From Streptomyces sp. NBC_01233 (GTDB lineage Bacteria; Actinomycetota; Actinomycetes; Streptomycetales; Streptomycetaceae), in NCBI RefSeq assembly GCF_035989305.1, contig NZ_CP108514.1, forward strand, positions 7,234,501 through 7,298,500: 64,000 bases of DNA, read 5' to 3'. The notes beneath the pieces are model-generated. The model worked only from the letters and a program-made list of their open reading frames with translations. It had not been told where the DNA came from and searched no databases. Shown one piece after another: positions 34,651-43,865 of this stretch. Within the stretch, counting starts at the first letter, position 1; every line of letters begins with the position of its first letter. The position numbers were made by a program, and so were the translations under genes.

Positions 34651-35076
34651 TCAGACGAGCTCGGCGCTCAGGGTGATCGTCGTACCCGTCAGGGCCTGGC
34701 TGACCGGGCAGTTCTTCTTGGCGTCCTCGGCGGCCGCGGCGAAGGCCTCGGCGTCCAGCCCGGGGACCTCGGCGCGCACGGTCAGGTGGATGCCGGTGAT
34801 GCCCTCGCCCGGCTGGAAGGTCACGTCCGCCTTGGTCTCCAACCGGGTGGGCGGGGTCCCGGCGCCGTCCAGGCCGTGCGAGAGGGCCATCGAGTAGCAG
34901 CTGGAGTGCGCGGCCGCGATCAGCTCCTCCGGGCTGGTCTTCCCGTTCGCGGCCTCGGCGCGAGAGGGCCAGGAGACGTCGAACGAGCCCTGGCCGGACG
35001 AGTCGAGGGTGACGACGCCCGACCCCTTGAGCAGGTTGCCTTCCCAGACGGTGTGCGCGTGACGCGTGGTGGCCAT
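34651..35076 (-). CDS. OsmC/Ohr-family peroxiredoxin
   Basis: A 141-residue OsmC-family protein. The two redox Cys are in AAHSSCYSMALSH and AKKNCPVSQALTG, and the conserved catalytic Glu/Arg region is PEELIAA. Members reduce organic hydroperoxides with dithiols. ATG 35076 follows GAAGGGATCACCC. It is a single-gene unit downstream of the ZapE-type ATPase gene. Confidence 0.87.
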   Translation of the reverse strand: MATTRHAHTVWEGNLLKGSGVVTLDSSGQGSFDVSWPSRAEAANGKTSPEELIAAAHSSCYSMALSHGLDGAGTPPTRLETKADVTFQPGEGITGIHLTVRAEVPGLDAEAFAAAAEDAKKNCPVSQALTGTTITLSAELV

Positions 35077-35140
35077 GGGTGATCCCTTCGCAGAAGTGGA
35101 AAAGGCCGGACACCGGTGAGGGCGTCCGGCATCCCCAAAC

Positions 35141-36244
35141 CTACTGGGACACCAGGGGTTTCGCGTCGCGCGCCAGCGCGGTGAGCCGCGATATGGCGCG
35201 GAAGTACTTCTTCCGATAACCGCCGTTCAGCATGTCGTCGCTGAAGAGCCGGTCGAAGGGGACCCCGGAGGCAAGGACCGGGACCTCGCGGTCGTAGAGG
35301 CGGTCGGCCAGCACCACGAGCCGCAGCGCCGTCGACTGGTCCGGCACCGGACCGACATCGGTCAGGCAGACGGCCGTGATCCCGTCGGTGAGCGCTCCGT
35401 AGCGGCTCGGGTGCACCCGGGCCAGGTGTTCCAGCAGGCCGGGGAAGTCGTCCAGGCTCGCGCCCGGGGTCGCGTACGCGGCCTTGGCGACCTGCTCGTC
35501 GGAGAAGGGGGCCGGTGCCTCGGGCAGGCCGCGGTGGCGGTAGTCCTGGCCGTCGATCCGCAGCGGCCGGAAGCGCGCCGACAGACCCTGGATCTCCCGC
35601 AGGAAGTCGGCGGCGGCGAACCGGCCCTCGCCGAGCTTGCCGGGCAGCGTGTTGGAGGTGGCGGCCAGCGCCACGCCCTGCTCGACGAGGCGGCTGAGCA
35701 GCGAGGACACCAGCACGGTGTCGCCCGGGTCGTCCAGCTCGAACTCGTCGATGCACAGCAGCCGGTGCCCGCCCAGGGTCTGCACGGTCTGCTGGAAGCC
35801 GAGCGCGCCGACCAGGTTGGTCAGCTCCACGAAGGTGCCGAAGGCCTTGAGCGCGGGCTCGGCCGGGGTGGCGTGCCACAGGGAGGCGAGCAGGTGGGTC
35901 TTGCCGACGCCGTACCCGCCGTCGAGGTAGACCCCGCGCGGACCGGAGGGGGCCGCCGGCTTCTTGGAGAACCAGCGCTTCTTGCCGGCGCCGCTCGCGT
36001 GCGCCCCGCCCAGACCGGCGGCGAAGCCGCTCAGCACGGTGACCGCCTCGGACTGGCTCAGCTGGGCCGGGTCCGGGTCGTACGTGTCGAAGCGGACCGA
36101 GTCGAACCGCGGCGGCGGCACCATCTCGGCCACCAGTCGTTCGGCGGGCACCCGCGGCTCGCGCGCGCACAGGGCCTGGGGCCCAGCGTCGGCTATCGGA
36201 GGCCGGCCGGAGGTGTAACCGGAGGTGGAGAGTGATGTCGACAC
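35141..36244 (-). CDS. zapE: Cell division protein ZapE (AFG1-like ATPase)
   Basis: A 367-residue AFG1/ZapE P-loop ATPase. Walker A is YLDGGYGVGKTHLLASL, Walker B LLCIDEFELDDPGD, and the sensor-like motif is ALAATSNTLPGKLGEGRF; ends with YRKKYFRAISRLTAL. In E. coli ZapE destabilises FtsZ polymers at the division ring. GTG 36244 (S-T-S-L-S-T-S) gives an N-terminal extension of about 40 residues before MVPPPRFDSV; that Met is another possible start. It is divergent from the pyrimidine reductase gene with 36 bases between starts, so the promoters overlap. Confidence 0.82.
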   Translation of the reverse strand: MSTSLSTSGYTSGRPPIADAGPQALCAREPRVPAERLVAEMVPPPRFDSVRFDTYDPDPAQLSQSEAVTVLSGFAAGLGGAHASGAGKKRWFSKKPAAPSGPRGVYLDGGYGVGKTHLLASLWHATPAEPALKAFGTFVELTNLVGALGFQQTVQTLGGHRLLCIDEFELDDPGDTVLVSSLLSRLVEQGVALAATSNTLPGKLGEGRFAAADFLREIQGLSARFRPLRIDGQDYRHRGLPEAPAPFSDEQVAKAAYATPGASLDDFPGLLEHLARVHPSRYGALTDGITAVCLTDVGPVPDQSTALRLVVLADRLYDREVPVLASGVPFDRLFSDDMLNGGYRKKYFRAISRLTALARDAKPLVSQ

Positions 36245-36280
36245 AGCCCTTAACTCTACGGGGCGTGGCACACTGCCCGG

Positions 36281-37063
36281 ATGCGACGCCTGTTCCCTGT
36301 GACCGATCAGACACCAGACTCGCCCCGGGACCGGGCCGACCGGGAGTGGTCGCTCGACGAGCTCGCGGACGCCTACGCGTACCCCGCCCTGGGGCCGGAC
36401 GGACACTGGCTGCGGGCGAACATGGTCTCCACCCTGGACGGGGCTGCCCAGCACGACGGCCGCTCGCAGCCCATCTCCGGCGAGACCGACATGAAGATCT
36501 TCGGCACCCTGCGGGCGCTGGCCGATGTGGTGGTCGTCGGGGCGGAAACGGTTCGCCAGGAGGGCTACCGCCCGGCACGTGCCCGGGAGGCCTTCGCCGC
36601 CCGCCGCGAGGCCGCCGGACAGGGCCCGGCCCCCGCGATCGCCGTGCTCACCGCGCGCATGGACCTGGACTTCTCCCTGCCCCTGTTCACCTCCCCGCTG
36701 GTGCCGACCCTGGTGGTCACCGGTGCCGCCGCGCCCGCCGACCGGGTGGCCGAGGCGGTCAAGGCCGGGGCCGAGGTCGTGGTGGCCGGGGACGGCGCGG
36801 CCGTGGACCCGGCCCGTGCGGTACGGGAGCTGGCCGGGCGGGGGCTGCGCCGCCAGCTCACCGAGGGCGGGCCCCGGCTGCTGGGCCAGTTCGTGGCCGC
36901 CGACGCCCTGGACGAGCTGTGCCTGACGATCTCCCCGATGCTCGCCGCCGGTGACGCCCAGCGGATCTCCGGGGGACCCTCCGTCACGGTTCCGCACCGG
37001 CTCGCGCCCGCCTCCGTACTGGAAGAGGCCGGGTTCCTCTTCACGAGCTACCGTCGGATCTGA
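36281..37063 (+). CDS. RibD C-terminal-domain reductase (pyrimidine reductase family)
   Basis: A 260-residue protein with a single RibD C-terminal/dihydrofolate reductase-like domain: WLRANMVSTLDGAAQHDGRS at the start, ADVVVVGAETVRQEGYRPAR and LTEGGPRLLGQFVAADALDELCL for the NADPH and substrate site. The family reduces a pyrimidine ring using NADPH in riboflavin or deazaflavin-type pathways. It lacks the deaminase domain of full-length RibD. It is divergent from zapE. The exact substrate is unknown. Confidence 0.82.
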   Translation: MRRLFPVTDQTPDSPRDRADREWSLDELADAYAYPALGPDGHWLRANMVSTLDGAAQHDGRSQPISGETDMKIFGTLRALADVVVVGAETVRQEGYRPARAREAFAARREAAGQGPAPAIAVLTARMDLDFSLPLFTSPLVPTLVVTGAAAPADRVAEAVKAGAEVVVAGDGAAVDPARAVRELAGRGLRRQLTEGGPRLLGQFVAADALDELCLTISPMLAAGDAQRISGGPSVTVPHRLAPASVLEEAGFLFTSYRRI

Positions 37064-37211
37064 CAAGGGGCGGAATTTGTCGTTCCGCTTTGCCCCCGCT
37101 GGGCACATAACTGGGCAGACATGTCTGCGCAAGGCCCCGTGCGACAGCGGGGCAGGATGGTTTCCGCAGGGGCCGGCCAGCCGGCCTCGGCCCATGAAGG
37201 AGAGGGCGTCC

Positions 37212-37679
37212 GTGTTCACGAGCGTATTGATGATCGAGCAGCCGCTGACCACGGTGGACGTGGACTTCGTCACGACCCTGCACGGCGACGACCAGGTCTC
37301 CTTCGTCGTCCTCATGCAACCCCGGGGCGACCAGGACCGACTGCTGCGCGCCATCGACGACGTCGCGCTCGGTGAGCTCCCCGAGGCCATCCGCGAGGGC
37401 GACGAACCCGAGGGCGAAGCCGCCCGCGGCCCCGCGGCGCACGCGCTCGCGCACTCCCTGAACGCCCTGCGGCAGAAGGGCGCCAAGGCCACCGGGCAGA
37501 TCATCGACGACCACCCGCTCGACAAACTGAAGGCCGTCGTGGACGAGACCGGCGCCGACGAGGTGATCGTCCTGACCGCCCCGCACTTCGTGGAGGAGTT
37601 CTTCCACCGCGACTGGGCCTCCCGGGCCCGCCACAAGGTCGGCGTTCCGGTGCTCAAGCTCTTCGCCCACAACGAATAG
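37212..37679 (+). CDS. Conserved protein of unknown function (often called indole-3-glycerol phosphate synthase)
   Basis: A 155-residue protein with motifs TTLHGDDQVSFVVLMQPRGD, ALAHSLNALRQKGAKATG and DEVIVLTAPHFVEEFFHRDW, resembling a universal-stress/flavodoxin-like fold more than any TIM barrel. The indole-3-glycerol phosphate synthase label some annotations give is not supported by length or motifs. GTG 37212 follows AAGGAG; an upstream ATG at 37194 contains that site and is less likely. The gene precedes murC by 53 bases. Confidence 0.65.
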   Translation: MFTSVLMIEQPLTTVDVDFVTTLHGDDQVSFVVLMQPRGDQDRLLRAIDDVALGELPEAIREGDEPEGEAARGPAAHALAHSLNALRQKGAKATGQIIDDHPLDKLKAVVDETGADEVIVLTAPHFVEEFFHRDWASRARHKVGVPVLKLFAHNE

Positions 37680-37732
37680 GCTTGGCCCGTCAGAGCTCGA
37701 AAGCACCACCCCTCGATCCTGGAGCGACCTGA

Positions 37733-39127
37733 ATGAAGCCCGGCCTGCCGACCGCCATGGAACGGCCCCACTTCATCGGCATCGGCGGCGCCGGGATGTC
37801 CGGCATCGCGAAGATCCTGGCCCAGCGCGGAGCGCAGGTCGCCGGCAGCGACTCCCGCGACTCCGAGACCGCCGAGGCACTGCGCGCCCACGGCGCCACG
37901 GTCCACATCGGGCACGCGGCCGGCCACCTCGCCGACGACTCCACCTCCGTGGTCGTCTCCAGCGCCATCCGCGCCGACAACCCCGAGCTGGCCCGCGCCG
38001 CCGAGCTCGGCATCCCCGTCGTGCACCGCTCCGACGCCCTCGCCGGCCTGATGGACGGGCTGCGCCCGATCGCCGTCGCCGGTACGCACGGCAAGACCAC
38101 CACCACCTCGATGCTGGCGGTGTCCCTCTCGGCCCTGGGCCTGGACCCCTCGTACGCCATCGGCGGCGACCTGGACGCCCCCGGCTCCAACGCCCACCAC
38201 GGCGAGGGCGACATCTTCGTGGCCGAGGCGGACGAAAGCGACCGCACCTTCCACAAGTACAGCCCGCAGGTCGCGATCATCCTCAACGCGGAGCTCGACC
38301 ACCACGCGAACTACGCGTCGATCGAGGAGATCTACGAGTCCTTCGAGACCTTCGTCGGCAAGATCGTGCCCGGCGGCACCCTGGTCGTCGCCCACGGCCA
38401 GGAGGGCGCCGCCGAGATCGCCCGCCGCGTCGCGGGCCAGGAGGGCCTCACCGTCGTCACGTACGGCGAGGAGGAGGACGCCGACATCCGCATCACCAAG
38501 ATCACCCCGCGCGGCCTGACCAGCGAGGTCACCGTGGTCCTGGGCGGCCGGATGCTCACCTTCACCGTCTCGGTGCCCGGCCGCCACTACGCGCACAACG
38601 CCGTCGCGGCCCTCGCCGCCGGCGTGGCCCTCGGCATCCCGGCGCACAACCTGGCCTCCGCCCTCGGCAAGTACACCGGCGTCAAGCGCCGCCTCCAGCT
38701 CAAGGGCGAGGCCGCGGGCGTCCAGGTCATCGACTCCTACGCCCACCACCCCACCGAGATGACCGCCGACCTGGAGGCCATCCGGGGCGCCGCCGGGGAC
38801 TCCCGGATCCTGGTGGTCTTCCAGCCCCACCTCTTCTCCCGCACCCAGGAACTGGGCAAGGAGATGGGCCAGGCGCTGGCCCTGGCCGACGCCTCCGTGG
38901 TCCTGGACATCTACCCGGCCCGCGAGGACCCGATCCCCGGCATCACCAGCGAGCTGATCATCGCGGCCGCCCGGTCCGCGGGCGCCGACGTCACCGCCGA
39001 GCACGACAAGGCGGCCGTCGCCGACGTCATCGCGGGAATGGCCAAGCCCGGTGATCTCGTTCTCACCATGGGCGCCGGAGACGTCACGGACCTCGGTCCG
39101 GCCATCCTCGCCCGGCTGTCGAGCTGA
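37733..39127 (+). CDS. murC: UDP-N-acetylmuramate-L-alanine ligase
   Basis: A 464-residue cytoplasmic ligase that adds L-Ala to UDP-MurNAc in peptidoglycan synthesis, using ATP. Glycine-rich MurC start HFIGIGGAGMSGIAKIL, ATP motif VAGTHGKTTTTSML, substrate motif EADESDRTFHKY, and DSYAHHPTEM, followed by the C-terminal domain with FQPHLFSRTQEL. Length is normal for the family. msrB follows after 23 bases and may be co-transcribed. It is not next to other mur genes here, as in other actinobacteria where a second, distant MurC-like gene exists. Confidence 0.9.
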   Translation: MKPGLPTAMERPHFIGIGGAGMSGIAKILAQRGAQVAGSDSRDSETAEALRAHGATVHIGHAAGHLADDSTSVVVSSAIRADNPELARAAELGIPVVHRSDALAGLMDGLRPIAVAGTHGKTTTTSMLAVSLSALGLDPSYAIGGDLDAPGSNAHHGEGDIFVAEADESDRTFHKYSPQVAIILNAELDHHANYASIEEIYESFETFVGKIVPGGTLVVAHGQEGAAEIARRVAGQEGLTVVTYGEEEDADIRITKITPRGLTSEVTVVLGGRMLTFTVSVPGRHYAHNAVAALAAGVALGIPAHNLASALGKYTGVKRRLQLKGEAAGVQVIDSYAHHPTEMTADLEAIRGAAGDSRILVVFQPHLFSRTQELGKEMGQALALADASVVLDIYPAREDPIPGITSELIIAAARSAGADVTAEHDKAAVADVIAGMAKPGDLVLTMGAGDVTDLGPAILARLSS

Positions 39128-39150
39128 AGGTACGAGGGAGCGGGAGAGAC

Positions 39151-39564
39151 ATGTCCTACGAGGTCGAGAAGACGGACGAGCAGTGGCAGGCGGAGCTGAG
39201 CCCGTCCGAGTACCAGGTGCTGCGCCTCGCGGGCACCGAGCCCGCCTTCCGCGGTGAGTACACCGACACCAAGACGGAGGGCGTCTACTCCTGCCGCGGC
39301 TGCGGGGCCGAGCTGTTCCGCTCCTCGGAGAAGTTCGAGTCGCACTGCGGTTGGCCGTCCTTCTTCGACCCGAAGGACACCGACGCGGTCGAGCTGATCG
39401 CCGACACCTCGCACGGCATGGTCCGTACGGAGGTCCGCTGCGCGAAGTGCGGCTCCCACCTCGGCCACGTCTTCGAGGGCGAGGGCTACCCCACCCCCAC
39501 CGACCAGCGGTACTGCATCAACAGCATCTCCCTGCGCCTGACCCCCTCCTCCGACGAGGGCTGA
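39151..39564 (+). CDS. msrB: Peptide-methionine (R)-S-oxide reductase
   Basis: A 137-residue MsrB. Two zinc CxxC pairs (SCRGCGAELF and CAKCGSHLG), the GWPSFF motif and the C-terminal RYCINSISLRL with the catalytic Cys are all present, so it is the zinc-containing, full-activity form. It repairs methionine-R-sulfoxide in proteins. ATG 39151 follows GGGAGAGAC. It lies directly downstream of murC. Confidence 0.93.
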   Translation: MSYEVEKTDEQWQAELSPSEYQVLRLAGTEPAFRGEYTDTKTEGVYSCRGCGAELFRSSEKFESHCGWPSFFDPKDTDAVELIADTSHGMVRTEVRCAKCGSHLGHVFEGEGYPTPTDQRYCINSISLRLTPSSDEG

Positions 39565-39579
39565 CACCGCGGGACCCCG

Positions 39580-39620
39580 GCGGGCCCCCACCGACCTCGT
39601 ACAGGCCGGTGGGGGCCCGC
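39580..39620. terminator. Terminator after msrB
   Basis: GCGGGCCCCCACCG pairs exactly with CGGTGGGGGCCCGC (39607-39620) across a 13-base loop, ending the murC-msrB unit. The 365 bases between msrB and the conservon kinase (39565-39929) also contain the palindrome at 39691-39705 and the upstream region of the kinase gene; nothing else was seen there. Confidence 0.75.
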
Positions 39621-39690
39621 GCGCGTTCCGGTTGCCGGTCGGCCCGCGGCGGACGGGCGGTCGCGCCGCTGGCCGGAACGGGCCCGTCAT

Positions 39691-39705
39691 GATGTCGAGG
39701 ACATC
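39691..39705. promoter_or_regulatory. Palindrome GATGTCGAGGACATC upstream of the conservon
   Basis: GATGTC and GACATC flank three bases, about 225 bases before the histidine kinase start. It may be a regulator site. A possible -10 element, TATGAT, occurs at 39805-39810; no convincing -35 is positioned with it. Confidence 0.3.
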
Positions 39706-39929
39706 GCGGTTCGATTCCGATCCGGTCTCTGGCCTGCAGTGATCCAGAGGCGATAGCACGCTTGGCCGGTGAAGACACCTATCCGTTTTCTCCATGTGTC
39801 TGGTTATGATCGGCACCCTCACATCCCGCCGCAGCCGGACCGGTTGTGGCCGACCCCTTCCCAGGACCGTGCCGTCCGGCTGCTCGGCAACCCCCGACAT
39901 CCCCCTGCCGCCCCCGTTCCCGAGGACCG

Positions 39930-42363
39930 ATGTCTCCCATAGAACCCGAAGGCGTACGAGGGCAGTCGACGACCCGTCGGTGGCGCACCGTGCGCCTGCG
40001 CACCCTGCTCATCTGGCTGGCGGTGCTCCCCACCCTGGCGATGGGCACTCAAGTCACGTTGACCGCAGAGCGGTTGCTGGCACAGTCGGAACAGCTGAGG
40101 GCCGACGTGGAGGCCGCCGAGCGGATCGGCGCCCCCCTCTACACGCTCATGGTCGACATGCAGGCGGAGCGGACGGCGACCGCCGCCCAGTGGGCGGGCA
40201 ACGACGGGGCCGAGGGCGAACTGCGCGCCCGGCGCGGGGCCACGGACCTGGCGGCGGCCGAGTTCCGCCGGCTGGCGGACGATCCCTCGAGGTCCTTCGG
40301 GGAGGTCACCCGGCAGCTCGACAAACTGGCCGCGTACCGCCAGCGCGCGGACACCCGCAGCGGCGCCGCCGACAGCACGCTCGCCTACTACTCCGAGGTG
40401 ATCGGCAAGGTCATCCAGGTGTACCAGCAGGAGTTCAGCCACGCGGAGGACGCCGAACTCGCCCAGGCGAGCCGGCCCGTGGTGGCGATGCTCCAGGCCA
40501 CCGAGATGGTGGCGCGCGAGGACACCGTCCTGGCCCTGGCCGGGCCCTCCGGGGAACTGAGCTTCGCCGGCTACGACCAGTTCGTCAGTTCCCTGGGAGC
40601 CCAGCGGTACCTGCACGAGGCGTCCATCGTGCCCCACCTCTCGGCGGGGGACGAGCGGTTCTACGAGCGGGTCGTCGGCTCCGCGGACTGGCAGACGAAG
40701 ACGCGCATCGAGAACGCGGTCCTCTCCGGACACAAGGACACCGTCTCGGGCATCAGGGTGCCCGCCGAGGTCGCCGGCTGGTCGTCCGCGCACTCCAACT
40801 TCTCCGCAGATGACCACGCTCAACATCGACCTGGCGCGCTCGGTGCTCGCCCGCGGCGAGGCCAAGGCCGCGGAGCTGCAGACCGAGGTCGCCTGGCTGA
40901 TCGGGGGAAGCGGCGGCGGGCTGCTGGCCGTTGTGATCGTGGTCGTGTTCACCACCCGGTCGGTGCTCCGCCGTCTGAACGACCTGCACGAACGCACGGT
41001 GACCGTGGCCGAGGAGACCCTCCCCGACATCGTCGACCGGCTCCAGCGCGGACAGACCGTGGACCCCGAGGCCCTGCCGGCCGTGAGCGGGGACCGGGAC
41101 GAGGTCGGACGCATCAGCGACGCGTTCGCCCGGGCCGTCGCCGTGTCGGTCGACGGACACCGCCTGCTCGCCGCCGAGCGCCACGGGTTCGGCCTGTTCG
41201 CCTCGGGCATCGCCTCGCGCACCGGGAACCTGGTCAGCCGCCAGCTGAGCCTCACCGAGGACCTCCAGGACACCTTCGGCCACGACGAGGCACTGCTCGC
41301 CCAGTTGATGCGGTCCGACCAGCTGACGGTCGGCATGCGGCGGCAGATCGAGAACCTCCTCATCCTGTCGGGCGGCGAGGTCCCCGACCCGCACACCGAG
41401 CCCATACGCGTCGCCGACCTGCTGCGCGAAGCCGCCGCCGAGGTCGAGGACTTCCGGCGCATCGAGCGGCAGGCCCTGGACGAGACCAGCGTGGAACCGA
41501 GCGCGATCAGCCAGATCAGCCACCTGCTCGCGGAACTGCTGGACAACGCCACCCGGTTCTCCCCGCCGCGGTCGACGGTCGTCATCCGCGCCGAACTGGT
41601 CGCGGACGGGCTGTCGGTCGAGATCGAGGACCGCGGGCCGCGGGTGAGCCCCGAGCGCTACGAGGAGATGAACGGGCGCCTGCACCAGGCCCCGCCGTAC
41701 TCCGTCCTGGCGCAGAACGCGCACCGGCTCGGGCTCTTCGTGGTCGGTCACCTCGCCGACCAGCTCCGGGCGACCGTCACCCTGCGCCGCTCGGTGTACG
41801 GAGGGACCTGCGCCGTGGTGGTCCTCCCCGGGAACCTGCTGGTGGCGCACGCCCCGGACGCCCCGGCCCGGCCCGCGCCGGCCGCCACCGCCCCGGCCCG
41901 GCCCGCGTCGGACCCCTCGGCCCAGGCCCCGGCCGTCACTGCCCCGGCCGTCACCGCCCCGGCCCCGGCGCCGGCCGTCACCGCCCCGGCCGTCTCCCCT
42001 CCGGACCTCCCCGAGGAGCCCGAACCCGCTGCCGAGCCCGAGCCCGAGCGCGCGCCCGAGCCCGCGCCCGAGCCCGAGCCGGTCCTGCTCACGGGCGCCG
42101 GTCTGCCCAGCCGCCGTTCGAAGACGCCCGCTCCCGTGCCCGCACCCGCGGTCCGGCCGGCTCCGGCGGACGCCCCCGCGCGGCCGGCCCTCCCCGAGCG
42201 CGTCCCGCAGACCCACATCGCCGACCAGCTGCGCGCGCCCCGCGCGCCGGAAACGCCCGTCCGGCCGGACACCGCGACATCCGAAGAGGTGGCCGACGCC
42301 TGGGCGGACTACGAACAGGGGACCCAGACAGTGGAAGAAGAGCTCCGACGGGATCAGCCATGA
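39930..42363 (+). pseudogene. Conservon sensor histidine kinase (CvnA type) with frameshift
   Basis: Two frames together encode one kinase of about 810 residues. Frame 1, from ATG 39930 (after CGAGGA), has a membrane helix (TLLIWLAVLPTLAMG) and a nitrate/nitrite-sensing-like domain (NIT, about residues 45-290). Near 40806 one base is missing before CAGATGACC; frame 2 then gives a helix (GGLLAVVIVVVFTT), HAMP, dimerisation region and ATPase domain (HLLAELLDNATRFS, VEIEDRG, GLFVVGHLA), and a Pro/Ala-rich tail. Conserved CvnA proteins are single chains. Two separate proteins, with a start at ATG 40810, remain possible. Stop and next start overlap (ATGA). Confidence 0.78.
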
Positions 42364-42776
42364 CCACCTCACCGAACACCGCCGCCAACGACGCCATCTA
42401 CAGCGTCCTCGACAACAACCTGAGCCGGATCGCGGGCATCCAGGGAGCCGTGCTCCTGTCCAACGACGGCATCCGGCTCAGCGCCTACCTGCTGGACCAG
42501 CCCCAGGCCGAGCGCATGGCGGCCGCCGCCTCCGGCATCGCCTCCACGATGAAGGCGATATCGCGGGAGATCGACGGCGGCAGCGTCATCCGCCAGCTCG
42601 TGGAGATGGACGACAGGTACCTGTGCATCGTCGGGTGCGGGGAGGGCAGCACGCTCATCGTGGTGACCTCCCGCAAGGCCCGCCTCGGCGAACTGGGCGG
42701 CGAGGCGGTACGCACCGCCCAGGCGCTCGGCGAGTGGCTGGGCACCCCCGAGCGCGGTCAGGTGCCGTCCGCGTAA
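42360..42776 (+). CDS. Conservon roadblock/LC7-domain protein (CvnB type)
   Basis: A 138-residue roadblock/LC7 protein: LSRIAGIQGAVLLSNDGIRL, RMAAAASGIASTMKAISREI and LCIVGCGEGSTLIVVTS. CvnB proteins act with the kinase, DUF742 protein and GTPase as a membrane-associated signalling unit reminiscent of eukaryotic small-GTPase regulators. The ATG overlaps the kinase stop (ATGA) and its stop overlaps the next start (TAATG). Confidence 0.88.
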   Translation: MTTSPNTAANDAIYSVLDNNLSRIAGIQGAVLLSNDGIRLSAYLLDQPQAERMAAAASGIASTMKAISREIDGGSVIRQLVEMDDRYLCIVGCGEGSTLIVVTSRKARLGELGGEAVRTAQALGEWLGTPERGQVPSA

Positions 42777-43144
42777 TGCCGCAGGACGAGTCGCAGCCCG
42801 CGAGCCGCCGCCGTACGCGGCTGTACGCCCTGACCGACGGACGTACGGCCGTGCCGCAGACCGTCCTCACCATGGATACCACGATCACGGCGGCGGCCAC
42901 CGACGAAGCGCTCGGCGGGCTGCCCACCGAGTGGCAGGAGATCCTCGCCATGTGCGCTCCGCCGGGCGGGCGGGCGGTCGCCGAGATAGCGGCGCGGATG
43001 CACATCCGCCTCACCCCGATGACGCTGCTCCTCGGTGAACTCGCCGACCGCGGGCTGATCGACCACCGGCCGCCCCTGGCGGCCGCCGAGACCACCGACG
43101 TCCACCTGCTCATGAGAATCAGGGACAATCTTGCCCGGATATGA
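42776..43144 (+). CDS. Conservon DUF742 protein (CvnC type)
   Basis: A 122-residue DUF742 protein with the family order RRRTRLYALTDGR at the N-terminus, WQEILAMCAPPGGRAVAEIA, then a winged-helix-like part IRLTPMTLLLGELADRGLID ending in LMRIRDNLARI. It is the third of four conservon proteins; the winged-helix look suggests DNA or protein binding. Overlaps the roadblock gene at TAATG. Confidence 0.85.
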   Translation: MPQDESQPASRRRTRLYALTDGRTAVPQTVLTMDTTITAAATDEALGGLPTEWQEILAMCAPPGGRAVAEIAARMHIRLTPMTLLLGELADRGLIDHRPPLAAAETTDVHLLMRIRDNLARI

Positions 43145-43145
43145 C

Positions 43146-43730
43146 ATGCCCGCCTCCCGGGAACCGGCCCCGGTCAAGGTCCTCATCGCCGGTGGATTCG
43201 GGGTCGGCAAGACGACCCTGGTGGAGACGATCTCCGAGATCGAGCCGCTGCGCACGGAGGAACGGCTGACGGCCGCGGGCATCGGCGTCGACGACCTCGA
43301 AGGCATCGAGTCCAAGACGGTCACCACGGTGGCGATGGACTTCGGCCGGATCACCCTCACCGACGCCGGAGTCGTCCTGTACCTCTTCGGCACACCGGGC
43401 CAGGAGCGCTTCTGGTTCATGTGGGACGACCTGCTGAACGGGGCGCTCGGGGCGATCGTGCTGGTCGACACGCGGCGCCTCGACCGCAGTTTCCCCGCCG
43501 TCGACTTCTTCGAGAGCCGCGGACTGCCGTTCGTGGTCGGGGCGAACTGCTTCCACGGCGAACAGCCGTACACCGCGGAGGAGATCGGAGCGGCGCTGCA
43601 CCTGCGCGATCCGGACACGCCCGTCCTCATGCTCGACGCCCGCTCCCGCCAGGACGTGCGCGCGTCCCTGCTCTCGCTGCTCGACCGGCTCATCGCCCGG
43701 GCGCAGGCACCGGCGGCGGTCAGCGGCTGA
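43146..43730 (+). CDS. Conservon GTP-binding protein (CvnD type)
   Basis: A 194-residue small GTPase. The G1 loop is GGFGVGKTTL, switch-region Thr in ESKTVTTVAMDFG, G3 GTPGQERFWFMW, and the NKxD box is replaced by VGANCF, as usual for CvnD proteins. It would be the switch of the signalling unit. Start at ATG 43146; a TTG at 43131 in the same frame lies within the DUF742 gene and is less likely. Confidence 0.88.
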   Translation: MPASREPAPVKVLIAGGFGVGKTTLVETISEIEPLRTEERLTAAGIGVDDLEGIESKTVTTVAMDFGRITLTDAGVVLYLFGTPGQERFWFMWDDLLNGALGAIVLVDTRRLDRSFPAVDFFESRGLPFVVGANCFHGEQPYTAEEIGAALHLRDPDTPVLMLDARSRQDVRASLLSLLDRLIARAQAPAAVSG

Positions 43731-43865
43731 CCCCCGGGCGGAGGAACCTCGTCCGTTCTCCAGGTGTACGGCGCGTCGTCACGAGGGTATCCCCGGCTGG
43801 TACCCCGGGGCAGCTGTCCTTGGGGCGCCCCTCGACTCGCCCTCACCCGCAGAGGTCCTCACGCC

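Noticed and set aside
35141..39004. 1287-codon minus-strand frame
   Set aside because: Only 35141-36244 is zapE; the rest is antisense to murC and the reductase gene.
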